Assembly: GCF_003350405.1 (NCBI RefSeq)
Contig: NZ_QQAW01000007.1
Coordinates: forward strand, 62,001 to 126,000
DNA length: 64,000 nt
DNA from: Gluconacetobacter liquefaciens
GTDB taxonomy: Bacteria > Pseudomonadota > Alphaproteobacteria > Acetobacterales > Acetobacteraceae
Direction: 5' to 3'
Shown here one piece after another: positions 1 to 8,292 of this stretch (positions within the stretch are counted from its first letter, which is position 1; each line of letters begins with the position of its first letter). The position numbers and the translations under genes are program-made. The notes below the pieces were generated by a model. That model was not told where the DNA came from and did not search any database. It saw nothing but the letters and a program-made list of their open reading frames with translations.

Positions 1-1402
1 CGTCGTTGTAGCGCTTGACAGTCTCGACCAGGCCCGTTGCGTCGATACCGCAGGCACATGCCAGCGCGTCCAATGTCCGGCCGCGCTTCAGATAGCCGTT
101 TCGGAGCCAGCCACCGCGCGGAAAGGGAAAGGGTTTGACCGCCCCCAACCCGTAGCGGGCGATGAAAGGGTGGTCGCAGACCAGCCAGGCCTCGCACGGT
201 GCGCCTGGACCTGTGACCGCGAATAGCGCGCGCATGACATCGTGATAGGGCAACGCTTCATTGACGAAACGCCGTCCATCGTGCGCGACGGCGATCACGC
301 CTGGCTTGGCCCGTTCGAGCAGATGGGGAAATGGGCGCATGTGGCCGTCGCGGCCTGGGACGCGCGAGACCGGCGCCCAGGCCGCCGGTTCGGCCAGCGA
401 CGTATCGACGATCCCTCCCATGGTTTCGCCCAATGTCAGGCCGTCTCCCGTGCAGGTCGGCGCGGCCGCGGAGCAATGGGCGGTGCCGGCGCGAACGTGC
501 GCGAACAGTGCGCCCTGGCGCTGTGGATCGTGCGGAAACCCCCCTGTGGCCAGAATGACGGCATGGCGGGCCGTGATCGCGATAGCGCCGGACGCACCCT
601 GAACCATGCCGCCGGCAATCCGCGACCCGTCACGGACAAGCGTCCGCAGCGGGGACGAGCACATGAAACGCACCCCGCGCTTTCGGCATTCTGCCGCCAG
701 CGCGGCGACCAGGGCATGGCCGTTGCGATACTGCGTGGAGCGGCCATGAAGAACGATATCCAGGCCAAACTGCAGAAGACGCCTGAGGCTATAGACCAGT
801 GCTGGGAGCGACCGGGTGGCCGCGAGAAAGGCATTCAGATCGCGCCCAGGTGAAAGATCCAGGCCCAGAAGAGTCATCTCGGGAATCGGATCGGCGATCT
901 GGTGGCGGAATGGGCCGAGTTGCCGGCCATCGAACGGACTGGCCACGACGGAGCGCCATCCGGCGGCGGCCCAAGGGGATTCGCCATGGAAATCGGGCGA
1001 CTGGCTGCCAGGCTCGAAACACACGCCAGTCTCCTGTTCCAGGAAATCGAGCATGGCCGGGGCCTGGTCCAGATACCGCTCCAGGCGATCTGATACGCCG
1101 GGAGCGTGATAGAGCGTACCCAGCACGTCTCGCAGATATGCGTGCCATTCCTCCGATGTGCCGCCATGGCCTGCGCGTCGACTTTGTGGATTGCCGGGAA
1201 TCCACAGCCATCCACCCGATCGTGCCGAAGTGCCGCCGATCCGAGCGGCTTTCTCCGCCACGATGACCGACAAGCCGGCATGGGCCGCTGTCAGTGCGGC
1301 CATCAGACCGGCTGCACCCGATCCCGCGACCAGAACGTCGCAATGCGCCGTTTCGGCGGCGGGGCGCGTGTCGTCTGGATGCAACTCTGACACCGCATGC
1401 AT
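1..1402 (-). CDS. FAD-dependent dehydrogenase (fumarate reductase/3-ketosteroid dehydrogenase-like), partial
   Basis: A single uninterrupted minus-strand frame of 467 codons starts at ATG 1402 and runs off the left edge, so the C-terminus is missing. It is a flavoprotein of the FAD_binding_2 type: the dinucleotide-binding motif GSGAAG lies at residues 27-32, followed by the ribityl-binding EKAARIGGTSARSGG stretch, a second FAD motif ending ILATGG near residue 282 and the family signature GRRFVNEA near 377. Such enzymes use FAD to oxidise or reduce a carbon-carbon bond next to a carbonyl; the substrate cannot be read from sequence. It is divergent from the quinate/shikimate genes, with an operator-like palindrome between, which suggests a redox step on a hydroaromatic acid (inference). 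Confidence 0.82.
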   Translation of the reverse strand, partial: MHAVSELHPDDTRPAAETAHCDVLVAGSGAAGLMAALTAAHAGLSVIVAEKAARIGGTSARSGGWLWIPGNPQSRRAGHGGTSEEWHAYLRDVLGTLYHAPGVSDRLERYLDQAPAMLDFLEQETGVCFEPGSQSPDFHGESPWAAAGWRSVVASPFDGRQLGPFRHQIADPIPEMTLLGLDLSPGRDLNAFLAATRSLPALVYSLRRLLQFGLDIVLHGRSTQYRNGHALVAALAAECRKRGVRFMCSSPLRTLVRDGSRIAGGMVQGASGAIAITARHAVILATGGFPHDPQRQGALFAHVRAGTAHCSAAAPTCTGDGLTLGETMGGIVDTSLAEPAAWAPVSRVPGRDGHMRPFPHLLERAKPGVIAVAHDGRRFVNEALPYHDVMRALFAVTGPGAPCEAWLVCDHPFIARYGLGAVKPFPFPRGGWLRNGYLKRGRTLDALACACGIDATGLVETVKRYND

Positions 1403-1463
1403 GCTGGATCATCCATCTGCCTCTTCGCCCGGTCTTCAGGATGCACCTGATCGTCGTGACGCT

Positions 1464-1489
1464 ATTAATGGAAACATTTTCCGATTAAT
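1464..1489. promoter_or_regulatory. IclR-like palindromic operator in the divergent promoter
   Basis: The gap between the FAD dehydrogenase and the AroE-like gene holds a near-perfect palindrome. Its arms are ATTAATGGAAA and TTTCCGATTAAT (one extra G on the right) around two bases. The core TGGAAACATTTTCCG resembles the TGGAAAN3TTTCCA box bound by IclR-family regulators, a family that often controls protocatechuate and quinate genes. No regulator gene is visible nearby. Binding is inferred. Confidence 0.5.
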
Positions 1490-1559
1490 GATTCAAGTGT
1501 GGAAAACGAATCCATTTTTTAGGATGCGGCCCACCGGTCACTAAGGAAGGCGAAAGGCA

Positions 1560-2384
1560 ATGGTCTGGAACATCGACGGCACAACCAACATTTATCCTAT
1601 CATTGGCGATCCGATCGTTCAGGTGAAATCACCTGCGGGCATGACGGAGGCATTTCAGGCACGCGGCGCGAATGCGATCTGCATTCCGGCTCATGTCGTC
1701 CCTGACGATTTCGCCGGCTTTACGGGGGCGTTGCTGTCCATGCGGAATGTAGGGGGATTCATCGCCACTATTCCGCATAAATTCGCGACAGCGGAGATTT
1801 GCCGGAGCCTGAGCCGGCGCAGCCGTATTCTCGGTGCTGCCAACGTGGCACAGCGCGCGCAGGGTGGCGGATGGCATGGTGACATGCTTGACGGTGAGGC
1901 CTTCCTGCAGGCGCAGCGCAACGCCGGGGCCGAACCCGCAGGGGCCTCCGCGCTGCTGATCGGTGCAGGCGGTGCCGGAAGCGCCATCGCCTGCGCGTTG
2001 CTGGAAGCCGGCATTGCCGATCTGGGTATCTGCGACTCCGATGAGGGGCGCGTGATGCGGTTGATCGATCGTCTCACCCAAGGGGGATTGGCGGCACGGG
2101 CCCGTGTCCATCGCGCATCGGCGGACCCGGAAGGATGCGCGATGATCTGCAATGCCAGTCCCGCCGGCATGCGGCCCGACGACCCGTATCCGGTGCGGGT
2201 GGATGGATTACGTGCAGACATGGTGGTCGGTGATGTCGTCACCCAACCTGCCCTGACCCCCCTGATTGCCGCGGCCAGACAGAAGGGATGCAGCACCGCG
2301 ACAGGAACGCAGATGTATGAGGTTGTTCAGCGGCTTATGCTGGAATTTTTCCTGTCCCATGAAGGGTCGCACAGGATCACATGA
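1560..2384 (+). CDS. Divergent shikimate dehydrogenase-like protein (AroE paralog)
   Basis: A 274-aa protein with the AroE fold order: an N-terminal substrate domain and a Rossmann domain with GAGGAG at residues 135-140. The catalytic pair of the family seems kept, Lys74 in IPHK and Asp111 in GDMLDG, and Asn95 of the GAAN turn is present. The usual GDNTDG is changed to GDMLDG and the usual HSxSP substrate loop is QVKSP, so substrate contacts differ from housekeeping AroE. It probably oxidises quinate, shikimate or a related acid with NAD(P). A good AAGGAAGG ribosome site precedes ATG 1560. It lies upstream of the CoA-transferase genes, separated by an operator-bearing gap. A second, canonical AroE homolog lies at 6567-7400. 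Confidence 0.8.
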   Translation: MVWNIDGTTNIYPIIGDPIVQVKSPAGMTEAFQARGANAICIPAHVVPDDFAGFTGALLSMRNVGGFIATIPHKFATAEICRSLSRRSRILGAANVAQRAQGGGWHGDMLDGEAFLQAQRNAGAEPAGASALLIGAGGAGSAIACALLEAGIADLGICDSDEGRVMRLIDRLTQGGLAARARVHRASADPEGCAMICNASPAGMRPDDPYPVRVDGLRADMVVGDVVTQPALTPLIAAARQKGCSTATGTQMYEVVQRLMLEFFLSHEGSHRIT

Positions 2385-2437
2385 TCGGGAGATGGCGTAT
2401 CTGCTCTTGCTCGCAGGTTCGGTTAGGACTGAATAAT

Positions 2438-2469
2438 GTTCATATAACGCCCAAAAGTTCGTATAGCGC
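2438..2469 (+). promoter_or_regulatory. PcaR/PcaU-like direct-repeat operator upstream of the CoA-transferase
   Basis: Two direct repeats, GTTCATATAACGC (2438-2450) and GTTCGTATAGCGC (2457-2469), match at 11 of 13 positions and start 19 bp apart. They resemble the GTTCGATAATCGCAC-type sites bound by IclR-family PcaR/PcaU/PobR regulators of the beta-ketoadipate pathway. They lie 40-70 bp before the pcaI-like start, a fitting place for an activator site. The match is by eye. Confidence 0.5.
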
Positions 2470-2508
2470 ACAATGGGCAAGAGCCACGCGGAAGAGGGCA
2501 CGGGAACG

Positions 2509-3210
2509 ATGATCAACAAGGAAGTCCGCGATATCGCGGACGCTCTGTCCGGCATCGGTGACGGGGCGGTGGTGATGGTGGGGGGCTTCGGCTCCGTCGG
2601 TCAGCCGGATGCGTTGATCGAGGGGCTGATCGAACAGGGCGCGCGCGACCTGACCATCATCGCCAACAATGCCGGGGCGGGCCGGGTGGGCCTAGCCAGG
2701 CTGATGGAGGCTGGGCGGGTCAGAAAGATCATATGTTCCTTCCCGCGTTCCGCCGGATCGGTCGTGTTCGAAGAGCTGTTTCGTGCAGGCAAGCTGGAAC
2801 TCGAAATCGTTCCCCAAGGCACGCTGGCCGAGCGCATCCGGGCCGCTGGAGCCGGTATCCCGGGCTTTTACACGGCCACGACGGTGGGAACCCTGCTGGC
2901 GCAGGGCAAGGAAACCCGGACGTTCGATGGCCGGACTTATGTGCTGGAACATGCGCTGCATGCCGACGTGGCGCTGGTGGAAGCCTGGCGGACGGACCGG
3001 ATGGGCAACTGCACCTACCGCGAGAGCGGACGCAACTTCAATGCCGTGATGGCGATGGCCGCGCGTATGACCGTGGTCCAGAGCTGCGGCATGGTCGCCG
3101 TCGGCGCCCTCGACCCCGAAATGATTGTGACGCCGGGGATCTTTGTCGATCGGATCGTCGTCGTGCCCGAGGCCGCAAAGGTCGCGGCCGGCGCGGAAGG
3201 AGGCGCATGA
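2509..3210 (+). CDS. pcaI: 3-oxoadipate CoA-transferase subunit A
   Basis: Alpha subunit of a family I CoA-transferase, which activates 3-oxoadipate with succinyl-CoA in the beta-ketoadipate pathway. The GGFGSVGQP motif (residues 25-33) is the CoA-binding signature of the A subunit, and the C-terminal half keeps the VALVEAWRTDRMGN region. I chose ATG 2509, giving 233 aa, because GAAGAGGG lies about ten bases upstream; an in-frame ATG at 2473 would add twelve unconserved residues. It overlaps the B-subunit gene by ATGA (stop 3208-3210, next start 3207), so the two are translationally coupled. An acetoacetate or other 3-oxoacid transferase cannot be excluded, but the following thiolase favours 3-oxoadipate. 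Confidence 0.88.
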   Translation: MINKEVRDIADALSGIGDGAVVMVGGFGSVGQPDALIEGLIEQGARDLTIIANNAGAGRVGLARLMEAGRVRKIICSFPRSAGSVVFEELFRAGKLELEIVPQGTLAERIRAAGAGIPGFYTATTVGTLLAQGKETRTFDGRTYVLEHALHADVALVEAWRTDRMGNCTYRESGRNFNAVMAMAARMTVVQSCGMVAVGALDPEMIVTPGIFVDRIVVVPEAAKVAAGAEGGA

Positions 3211-3875
3211 CCATGAGCATCTGCAAACCGCTGTCCCGCAGGGACCTGGCCGCGCGCATCGCCCGTGACATTCCCGAGGGTTGGTACGTCAATCTGGGCA
3301 TCGGCATCCCAACGTTGATCGCCGATGCGATCCCGGCGGGGCGGGAGGTCATTCTGCATAGCGAGAATGGAATCCTGGGGTTCGGTCCGGCTCCGGCGCC
3401 GGAGGCGGTCGACCCCTGGCTGATCAACGCGGGCAAGCAGCATGTGACGCTGAATGCCGGCGGTAGCTTCTTTCACCACGCCGACAGTTTCGCGATGATC
3501 CGAGGCGGCCATCTCGATCTCTGCGTGTTGGGGGCGTTCGAGGTCGCCGCCAACGGTGATCTCGCCAACTGGGCGACCTCAGCCGAAGACAGCGCGCCAG
3601 CCGTCGGCGGGGCGATGGATCTGGCGGTGGGCACCCCCCGCGTGTGGGTGGCAACCGAACATACGACACGTGAGGGCGCACCGAAGCTGGTGGAACGCTG
3701 TACCTATCCGCTGACGGCTCCGGGGGTCGTCACGCGCATCTACACCAATCTCGCCGTTATCGACGTGCGGCATGGCCGTTTCGTCGTAACGGAGATGATC
3801 CCGGGCCTGAGCCGCGAGGCCCTTCAGGCCCAAACCGGGGTCGAATTGCAGTTCGAGGTGCCGGAATATGCGTGA
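3207..3875 (+). CDS. pcaJ: 3-oxoadipate CoA-transferase subunit B
   Basis: Beta subunit (222 aa) of the family I CoA-transferase. The catalytic glutamate is Glu53 in the SENG motif, followed by the usual GILGFGP loop, and NLGIGIPTLIAD near residue 29 is a family signature. With the overlapping A subunit it would form the complex that converts 3-oxoadipate to 3-oxoadipyl-CoA. The start overlaps the previous stop, with AAGGAGG just upstream, and its own end overlaps the thiolase start by eight bases. The three genes therefore form one transcriptional and translational block. Confidence 0.9.
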   Translation: MTMSICKPLSRRDLAARIARDIPEGWYVNLGIGIPTLIADAIPAGREVILHSENGILGFGPAPAPEAVDPWLINAGKQHVTLNAGGSFFHHADSFAMIRGGHLDLCVLGAFEVAANGDLANWATSAEDSAPAVGGAMDLAVGTPRVWVATEHTTREGAPKLVERCTYPLTAPGVVTRIYTNLAVIDVRHGRFVVTEMIPGLSREALQAQTGVELQFEVPEYA

Positions 3876-5073
3876 CGCCTATATCTGCGATTTCACACGT
3901 AGCCCCATCGGGCGCTATGCCGGCGCGCTGCGTGACGTCCGGGCCGACGATCTGGCGGCCCATCCCCTGCGTGTGCTGCGCGAGCGGAACGCATCGGTCG
4001 ATTGGGACGCGCTCGACGATTGCATCATAGGGTGCGCCAACCAGGCCGGCGAGGACAACCGGAACGTCGCGCGCATGGCCGTCCTGCTGGCGGGTTTCCC
4101 GGTCGGCACGCCGGGTACCACCATCAACCGGCTCTGCGGTTCGGGCCTCGATGCGGTGGGCCAGGCGGCCCGTGCGATCCGCAGCGGCGAGGCCGACCTG
4201 ATGCTGGCCGGTGGGGTCGAGAGCATGTCGCGCGCGCCCTTCGTCATGGGCAAGGCGACAGAGGCCTTTTCCCGCGATGCCGCGATCTATGACACCACCA
4301 TCGGCTGGCGCTTCGTCAACCCCGCCCTGCGCGAGGCATGGGGCTGCGATTCCATGCCGGAGACGGGCGAAAACGTGGCGGCACGCTACGCGATCTCTCG
4401 CGCGGATCAGGATGTTTTCGCCCTGGCTTCGCAGCAGAAGGCCGAGCGCGCCCGGCAGGCGGGTTATTTCGCACGCGAGATCACGCCGCTGACCATTCGG
4501 ACACGCCGCGCCGAGGTCACGGTGCATGAGGACGAACATCCGCGCCCTGAGACCACCGCCGAAGGGCTGGCCAAGCTGAAAACACCGTTCCGTAGGGAAG
4601 GGGGCACCGTCACCGCCGGCAATGCCTCCGGCGTGAATGATGGCGCAGCCGGCCTGCTGCTGGCCAGCGCGGAAGGTGCGAAGCGGCACGGCCTGACGCC
4701 GCGGGCACGGGTCGTGGCCATGGCGACGGCGGGAGTCGAACCGGCGGTCATGGGTATCGGTCCGGTCCCGGCCGTCCGTCGCCTATTGGAAAAAACCGGT
4801 CTTTCACTCGACGAGATCGACCTGTTCGAACTGAACGAGGCCTTTGCCAGCCAGTCGCTGGCCGTGCTGCGCGCGCTGGGGCTGCCCGACGATTGCGAGC
4901 GGGTCAATCCGCATGGCGGTGCGATCGCGCTGGGGCATCCGCTTGGCATGTCGGGCGCACGGTTGGCGCTGACGGCCGTCAACGGGCTGGAACAGTGCGG
5001 TGGCCGCCGGGCGCTCGTGACCATGTGCATCGGGGTCGGGCAGGGTATCGCGGCCATCATCGAGCGGCTATAG
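3868..5073 (+). CDS. pcaF: Beta-ketoadipyl-CoA thiolase
   Basis: A 401-aa thiolase. It has the acyl-accepting cysteine Cys90 in RLCGSGLDAVG, the NEAFA motif, the GGAIALGHPLGMSGAR histidine motif (His about 356) and the C-terminal CIGVGQG motif with the second cysteine near 387. The N-terminus, AYICDFTRSPIGRYAGAL, is typical of PcaF rather than acetoacetyl-CoA thiolases. It would cleave 3-oxoadipyl-CoA to succinyl-CoA and acetyl-CoA. Its start lies inside the end of the CoA-transferase B gene, supporting a single operon and the beta-ketoadipate assignment. Confidence 0.9.
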   Translation: MRDAYICDFTRSPIGRYAGALRDVRADDLAAHPLRVLRERNASVDWDALDDCIIGCANQAGEDNRNVARMAVLLAGFPVGTPGTTINRLCGSGLDAVGQAARAIRSGEADLMLAGGVESMSRAPFVMGKATEAFSRDAAIYDTTIGWRFVNPALREAWGCDSMPETGENVAARYAISRADQDVFALASQQKAERARQAGYFAREITPLTIRTRRAEVTVHEDEHPRPETTAEGLAKLKTPFRREGGTVTAGNASGVNDGAAGLLLASAEGAKRHGLTPRARVVAMATAGVEPAVMGIGPVPAVRRLLEKTGLSLDEIDLFELNEAFASQSLAVLRALGLPDDCERVNPHGGAIALGHPLGMSGARLALTAVNGLEQCGGRRALVTMCIGVGQGIAAIIERL

Positions 5074-5181
5074 GCTGCTTTCCCGGGGTACCACACCGGT
5101 TTTTACGCAGGACTTTCACTCCAACAACAAGAAACGTGAAGAGCGTGGCTCACATGGCCGGCATCTTCAATGGAGTCCGCA

Positions 5182-6570
5182 ATGTCTGGTTCCGTTTCCT
5201 ATGAAGCGCGCCCCGGCGCGCCTCTACCGCATCACGATGTACGCGATGCCCCGCTGCTGAACGCCTCCGAGCAGCTCGCTCCTGCCGGTTGGACAGTGAT
5301 GCGTGCAATCATCATCATGCTGTGTTTCGGCGTGAACATGGTCGATGGCGTCGATGTGCTGATGATTTCCTACGTCGCACCGACATTGTCCAAAAGTCTC
5401 GGCCTCAGTGCCGAGCAGCTTGGCATCGTGTTCAGCGCGGGCCTGGCGGGCATGGCCTTGGGCGGACTGCTGATCGCGCCGCTCTCGGACAAGACAGGGC
5501 GACGGCCGCTGATCATTTTCTCGGTCGCGCTGATGTCGGTGTGCATGATCGCCAGCGGCTACGCGACGTCATTGGTCGAACTCGCGGTCCTGCGTCTGGG
5601 GGTCGGGGCGGGCATCGGCGCTGCCCTGGCCGGGATCGCAACGCTGGCTGCCGAATATGCGCCGCCCAAACATCACGATTTCGCCGTAGCCATGTTGCAG
5701 GGTGGTTATCCCATTGCCGCGACCATCACCGGCTTCATCGTAGCGCCGCTGATCCATACGTGGAGTTGGAATATTCTTCTGATCGGTGCGGGTCTTTTCT
5801 CGGCCTCCGCCCTTTTGCCGTTAATCTTCTTTCTTCCGGAATCCATGGCATTTCTTGCCCAGCGTCAGCCACGTAATGCCCTGCAACGTATCCGGGCCAT
5901 CGAGCGCCGTCTTCAGTTGCCGGAAACGGAAACGTTGCCCGAACCGGCTCCTCTGGATCGGACGAATGCCGGTGTAGGCGGCCTGTTCCGCGAGGGGCGC
6001 TTGGTCAGGACGCTCCTGCTCTGGACGTCGATCGTCTGCGGCTTCATGACGCTGTATTTCATCATCAGCTGGATTCCGAAACTCGCCGTCGAAGCTGGTC
6101 TGGACATTTCGGACAGCATCTATGCCGGTGCGCTCTATAATATCGGTGCGTTTTTCGGCTGTGCGACGATCGGCATCGTAGCGATGCGTCTGACGCTGCA
6201 TCGCACGATCATGCTCTATCTTCTGATCGCTGCCGTGGCGTTGAGCATCTTCGGATCGATCACGATGTCGGTGATGCAGGTACTGGCAGTCGCTTTCGTC
6301 ATAGGCATCTTTCTGCAAGGCGGCTTCAACGGCCATTATCCTCTTGCCGCCGGCCTGTATCCGGTCAAGGTCCGGGCGACCGGTATGGGCTGGGCCATGG
6401 GTGTCGGCCGGGTTGGCGCCGTGATCGGCCCATTCCTCGGCGGAAGCCTGCTGCAACACCATGTGCGTCTTTCGATCATTTTTCAGATATACGCCATCCC
6501 GCTGCTGATCTGCATAGGCTGTGTCTATGCGATGTCGGTTCTGCAGCGTTCGGCTGGCAGGGGGGTATGA
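5182..6570 (+). CDS. MFS transporter, aromatic acid:H+ symporter (AAHS) type
   Basis: A 462-aa twelve-helix permease of the major facilitator superfamily. The first helix carries VDGVDVLMISYVAP, the aspartate-bearing DGxD motif of aromatic-acid/H+ symporters such as PcaK and BenK. The loop PLSDKTGRRPLI between helices 2 and 3 is the MFS A-motif. It probably imports shikimate, quinate, protocatechuate or 4-hydroxybenzoate across the inner membrane. I chose ATG 5182 because GGAG lies six bases upstream; an in-frame ATG at 5170 has no ribosome site. It sits between the thiolase and the second AroE homolog and overlaps the latter by four bases. Confidence 0.85.
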   Translation: MSGSVSYEARPGAPLPHHDVRDAPLLNASEQLAPAGWTVMRAIIIMLCFGVNMVDGVDVLMISYVAPTLSKSLGLSAEQLGIVFSAGLAGMALGGLLIAPLSDKTGRRPLIIFSVALMSVCMIASGYATSLVELAVLRLGVGAGIGAALAGIATLAAEYAPPKHHDFAVAMLQGGYPIAATITGFIVAPLIHTWSWNILLIGAGLFSASALLPLIFFLPESMAFLAQRQPRNALQRIRAIERRLQLPETETLPEPAPLDRTNAGVGGLFREGRLVRTLLLWTSIVCGFMTLYFIISWIPKLAVEAGLDISDSIYAGALYNIGAFFGCATIGIVAMRLTLHRTIMLYLLIAAVALSIFGSITMSVMQVLAVAFVIGIFLQGGFNGHYPLAAGLYPVKVRATGMGWAMGVGRVGAVIGPFLGGSLLQHHVRLSIIFQIYAIPLLICIGCVYAMSVLQRSAGRGV

Positions 6571-7400
6571 TGAGCTGGCTCTGTGGTCTTGTCGGCGATG
6601 GGATCGCCAAATCGCGCAGCCCCGCGATGCATGAGCGCGAAGCGCGCAATCTCGGCATTCCGCTTGTCTATCGGCTGGCCGACACGGCGGAATGGCAGGG
6701 GGGGGGCGGTGCGCTTGCGGACATTCTGGAGTGGATGGAGCGTTTCGGTTTCAACGGCACGAATGTGACCCACCCTTACAAGCAGGCGGTCATCCCGTTG
6801 CTCGACACGCTCTCCGACGCCGCGCGCGCGATCGGTGCTGTAAACACCGTGGTCTTCAGGGACGGCAAGCGCATCGGACACAATACCGACTGGTCGGGAT
6901 ACGCGGCGAATTTCCGGCGGACCCTGCCCGACGCATCGTTGCAGCGCGTCGGACAGGTCGGCGCGGGAGGTGCTGCCGCAGCCGTCGCATATGCGCTGCT
7001 GTCGATGGGGGCGGCGCGTCTCGACCTCTTCGATGTCGCGACGGAGCGTGCGGCGGCCTTGGGGGACAGGCTGGGTAACCTCTTTCCAGAGGCGCAGGTC
7101 ACGGTTGCGACCTGTGTGGCGGACGTGATCGCCGAGGCCAGCGGAGTCGTTCAGACCTCGCCGATCGGCATGGACTCACATCCTGGAACGCCGTTTTCCG
7201 CCAGCCTCCTCCAGTCCAGGCAATGGTTTTCTGAAGTCATTTATTTCCCGCGCGAGACGGAGCTGCTTGCGGCAGCCCGCGTGAAGGGGTGCCAGACCGT
7301 CAGTGGTATCGGGATGGCGGTCTTCCAGGCGGCCGATGCGTTCGAACTGTTCACCGGACTGGTGCCCGACCGCGAGCGGATGCTGAAAGAGTTCGATTGA
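6567..7400 (+). CDS. Shikimate/quinate dehydrogenase (AroE family)
   Basis: A 277-aa AroE-family enzyme with intact family residues: Ser16 and Ser18 in the KSRSPAMHE substrate loop, catalytic Lys72 in NVTHPYK, Asn93 in the GAVNT turn, Asp108 in GHNTDW, and a glycine-rich QVGAGGAA Rossmann loop. It would interconvert shikimate and 3-dehydroshikimate with NAD(P). Because it lies inside a degradative operon, oxidation of shikimate (or quinate) is the likely direction. Start ATG overlaps the transporter stop (ATGA), and its own stop shares a base with the next start. It differs clearly from the divergent AroE paralog at 1560-2384. Confidence 0.86.
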   Translation: MMSWLCGLVGDGIAKSRSPAMHEREARNLGIPLVYRLADTAEWQGGGGALADILEWMERFGFNGTNVTHPYKQAVIPLLDTLSDAARAIGAVNTVVFRDGKRIGHNTDWSGYAANFRRTLPDASLQRVGQVGAGGAAAAVAYALLSMGAARLDLFDVATERAAALGDRLGNLFPEAQVTVATCVADVIAEASGVVQTSPIGMDSHPGTPFSASLLQSRQWFSEVIYFPRETELLAAARVKGCQTVSGIGMAVFQAADAFELFTGLVPDRERMLKEFD

Positions 7401-8257
7401 TGGCCCGTGATCTTGCTCTTGCGCATCTCACGACGATCACATTATCGCCACCGGAAATGATCCGTGTCGCGGCGCGAACCGGCTTCCAGGCGGTCGGGTT
7501 GCGCCTGATCCGGGTCACGCCGACCAGTCCCGGTTATCCGCTGATGGACGACCCGGCATCAATGCGTGCAACCCGGTCCGCCCTGCGGGAAACCGGTCTG
7601 CGCGTTCACGATATCGAGTTCGTCAAAATAGAACCGGGGCTGGATGTCTCGTCCCTGGAGTCCTTCTGTGCGGCCGGTGCCGCATTGGGCGCGTCGCGGA
7701 TTATCGCGGCGCCCTATGACCCGGATCTGGGGCGACTGGCCGATCGTTATGCCACCTTGTGCGCGTTGGCGGCGGGATACGGGCTGGGGGTGGTTCTGGA
7801 ATTCTTTCCCTGGACCGTCGTGCCAGGTCTGGCCGATGCGCTGGAAATCCGTCGCCGGGCCAGGGCGCCGGCCAATGGCGGGGTGCTGGTCGATGCCCTG
7901 CATTTCTACCGCTCCGGGAGTCGCCTTGCCGATCTCGATGGGCAGGATGCGTCGGTTCTCCCTTTTCTGCATCTCTGCGACGGACCGGCGCGGGGAGGTG
8001 ACACGTTGCAGGAGCGTCTTCTCGAGGCCCGGGCCGAGCGACTGGCACCCGGTGACGGGGCCCTCGCGTTGCGGGCCCTGATCGAGAAAATGCCAGTTGG
8101 CATTCCGATAAGCCTTGAGGTACCAATGGACCGGATGACGGCCGAATGCGGTGTGGAAGCAGTTGCACGTCATGTGCATCAGGCCACGATACACCTGCTG
8201 GGCAGCCTCGATGGGTCTTCGAGTCCACCGGCGCCGCATTCGACGCCGACATCGTGA
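7400..8257 (+). CDS. Sugar phosphate isomerase/epimerase-like TIM-barrel protein
   Basis: A 285-aa protein resembling the xylose isomerase-like TIM-barrel family (AP_endonuc_2 fold). Features visible are an opening LALAHLTTITLSPPEMIRVAARTGF strand-helix unit, an acidic metal-ligand candidate in GVVLEFFPWT, VDALHFYRSG, FLHLCDGPARG, and a final SLEVPMDR glutamate strand. These fit the scattered Glu/Asp/His/Glu metal ligands of the fold. The start ATG (7400) shares its A with the previous TGA, so it is coupled to the shikimate dehydrogenase. Its reaction is unknown; isomerisation, epimerisation or dehydration of a hydroaromatic intermediate is an inference from context. Confidence 0.72.
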   Translation: MARDLALAHLTTITLSPPEMIRVAARTGFQAVGLRLIRVTPTSPGYPLMDDPASMRATRSALRETGLRVHDIEFVKIEPGLDVSSLESFCAAGAALGASRIIAAPYDPDLGRLADRYATLCALAAGYGLGVVLEFFPWTVVPGLADALEIRRRARAPANGGVLVDALHFYRSGSRLADLDGQDASVLPFLHLCDGPARGGDTLQERLLEARAERLAPGDGALALRALIEKMPVGIPISLEVPMDRMTAECGVEAVARHVHQATIHLLGSLDGSSSPPAPHSTPTS

Positions 8258-8292
8258 AGACTGTCCCGACGGAAAGCAAGAGGATCAGAAAC

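Noticed and set aside
1-1402. Apparent break-up of the first gene into several short minus-strand frames
   Set aside because: Reading the complement in one frame gives 467 codons with no stop and continuous FAD-dehydrogenase motifs; the short frames are in other phases. The gene is only cut by the window edge.
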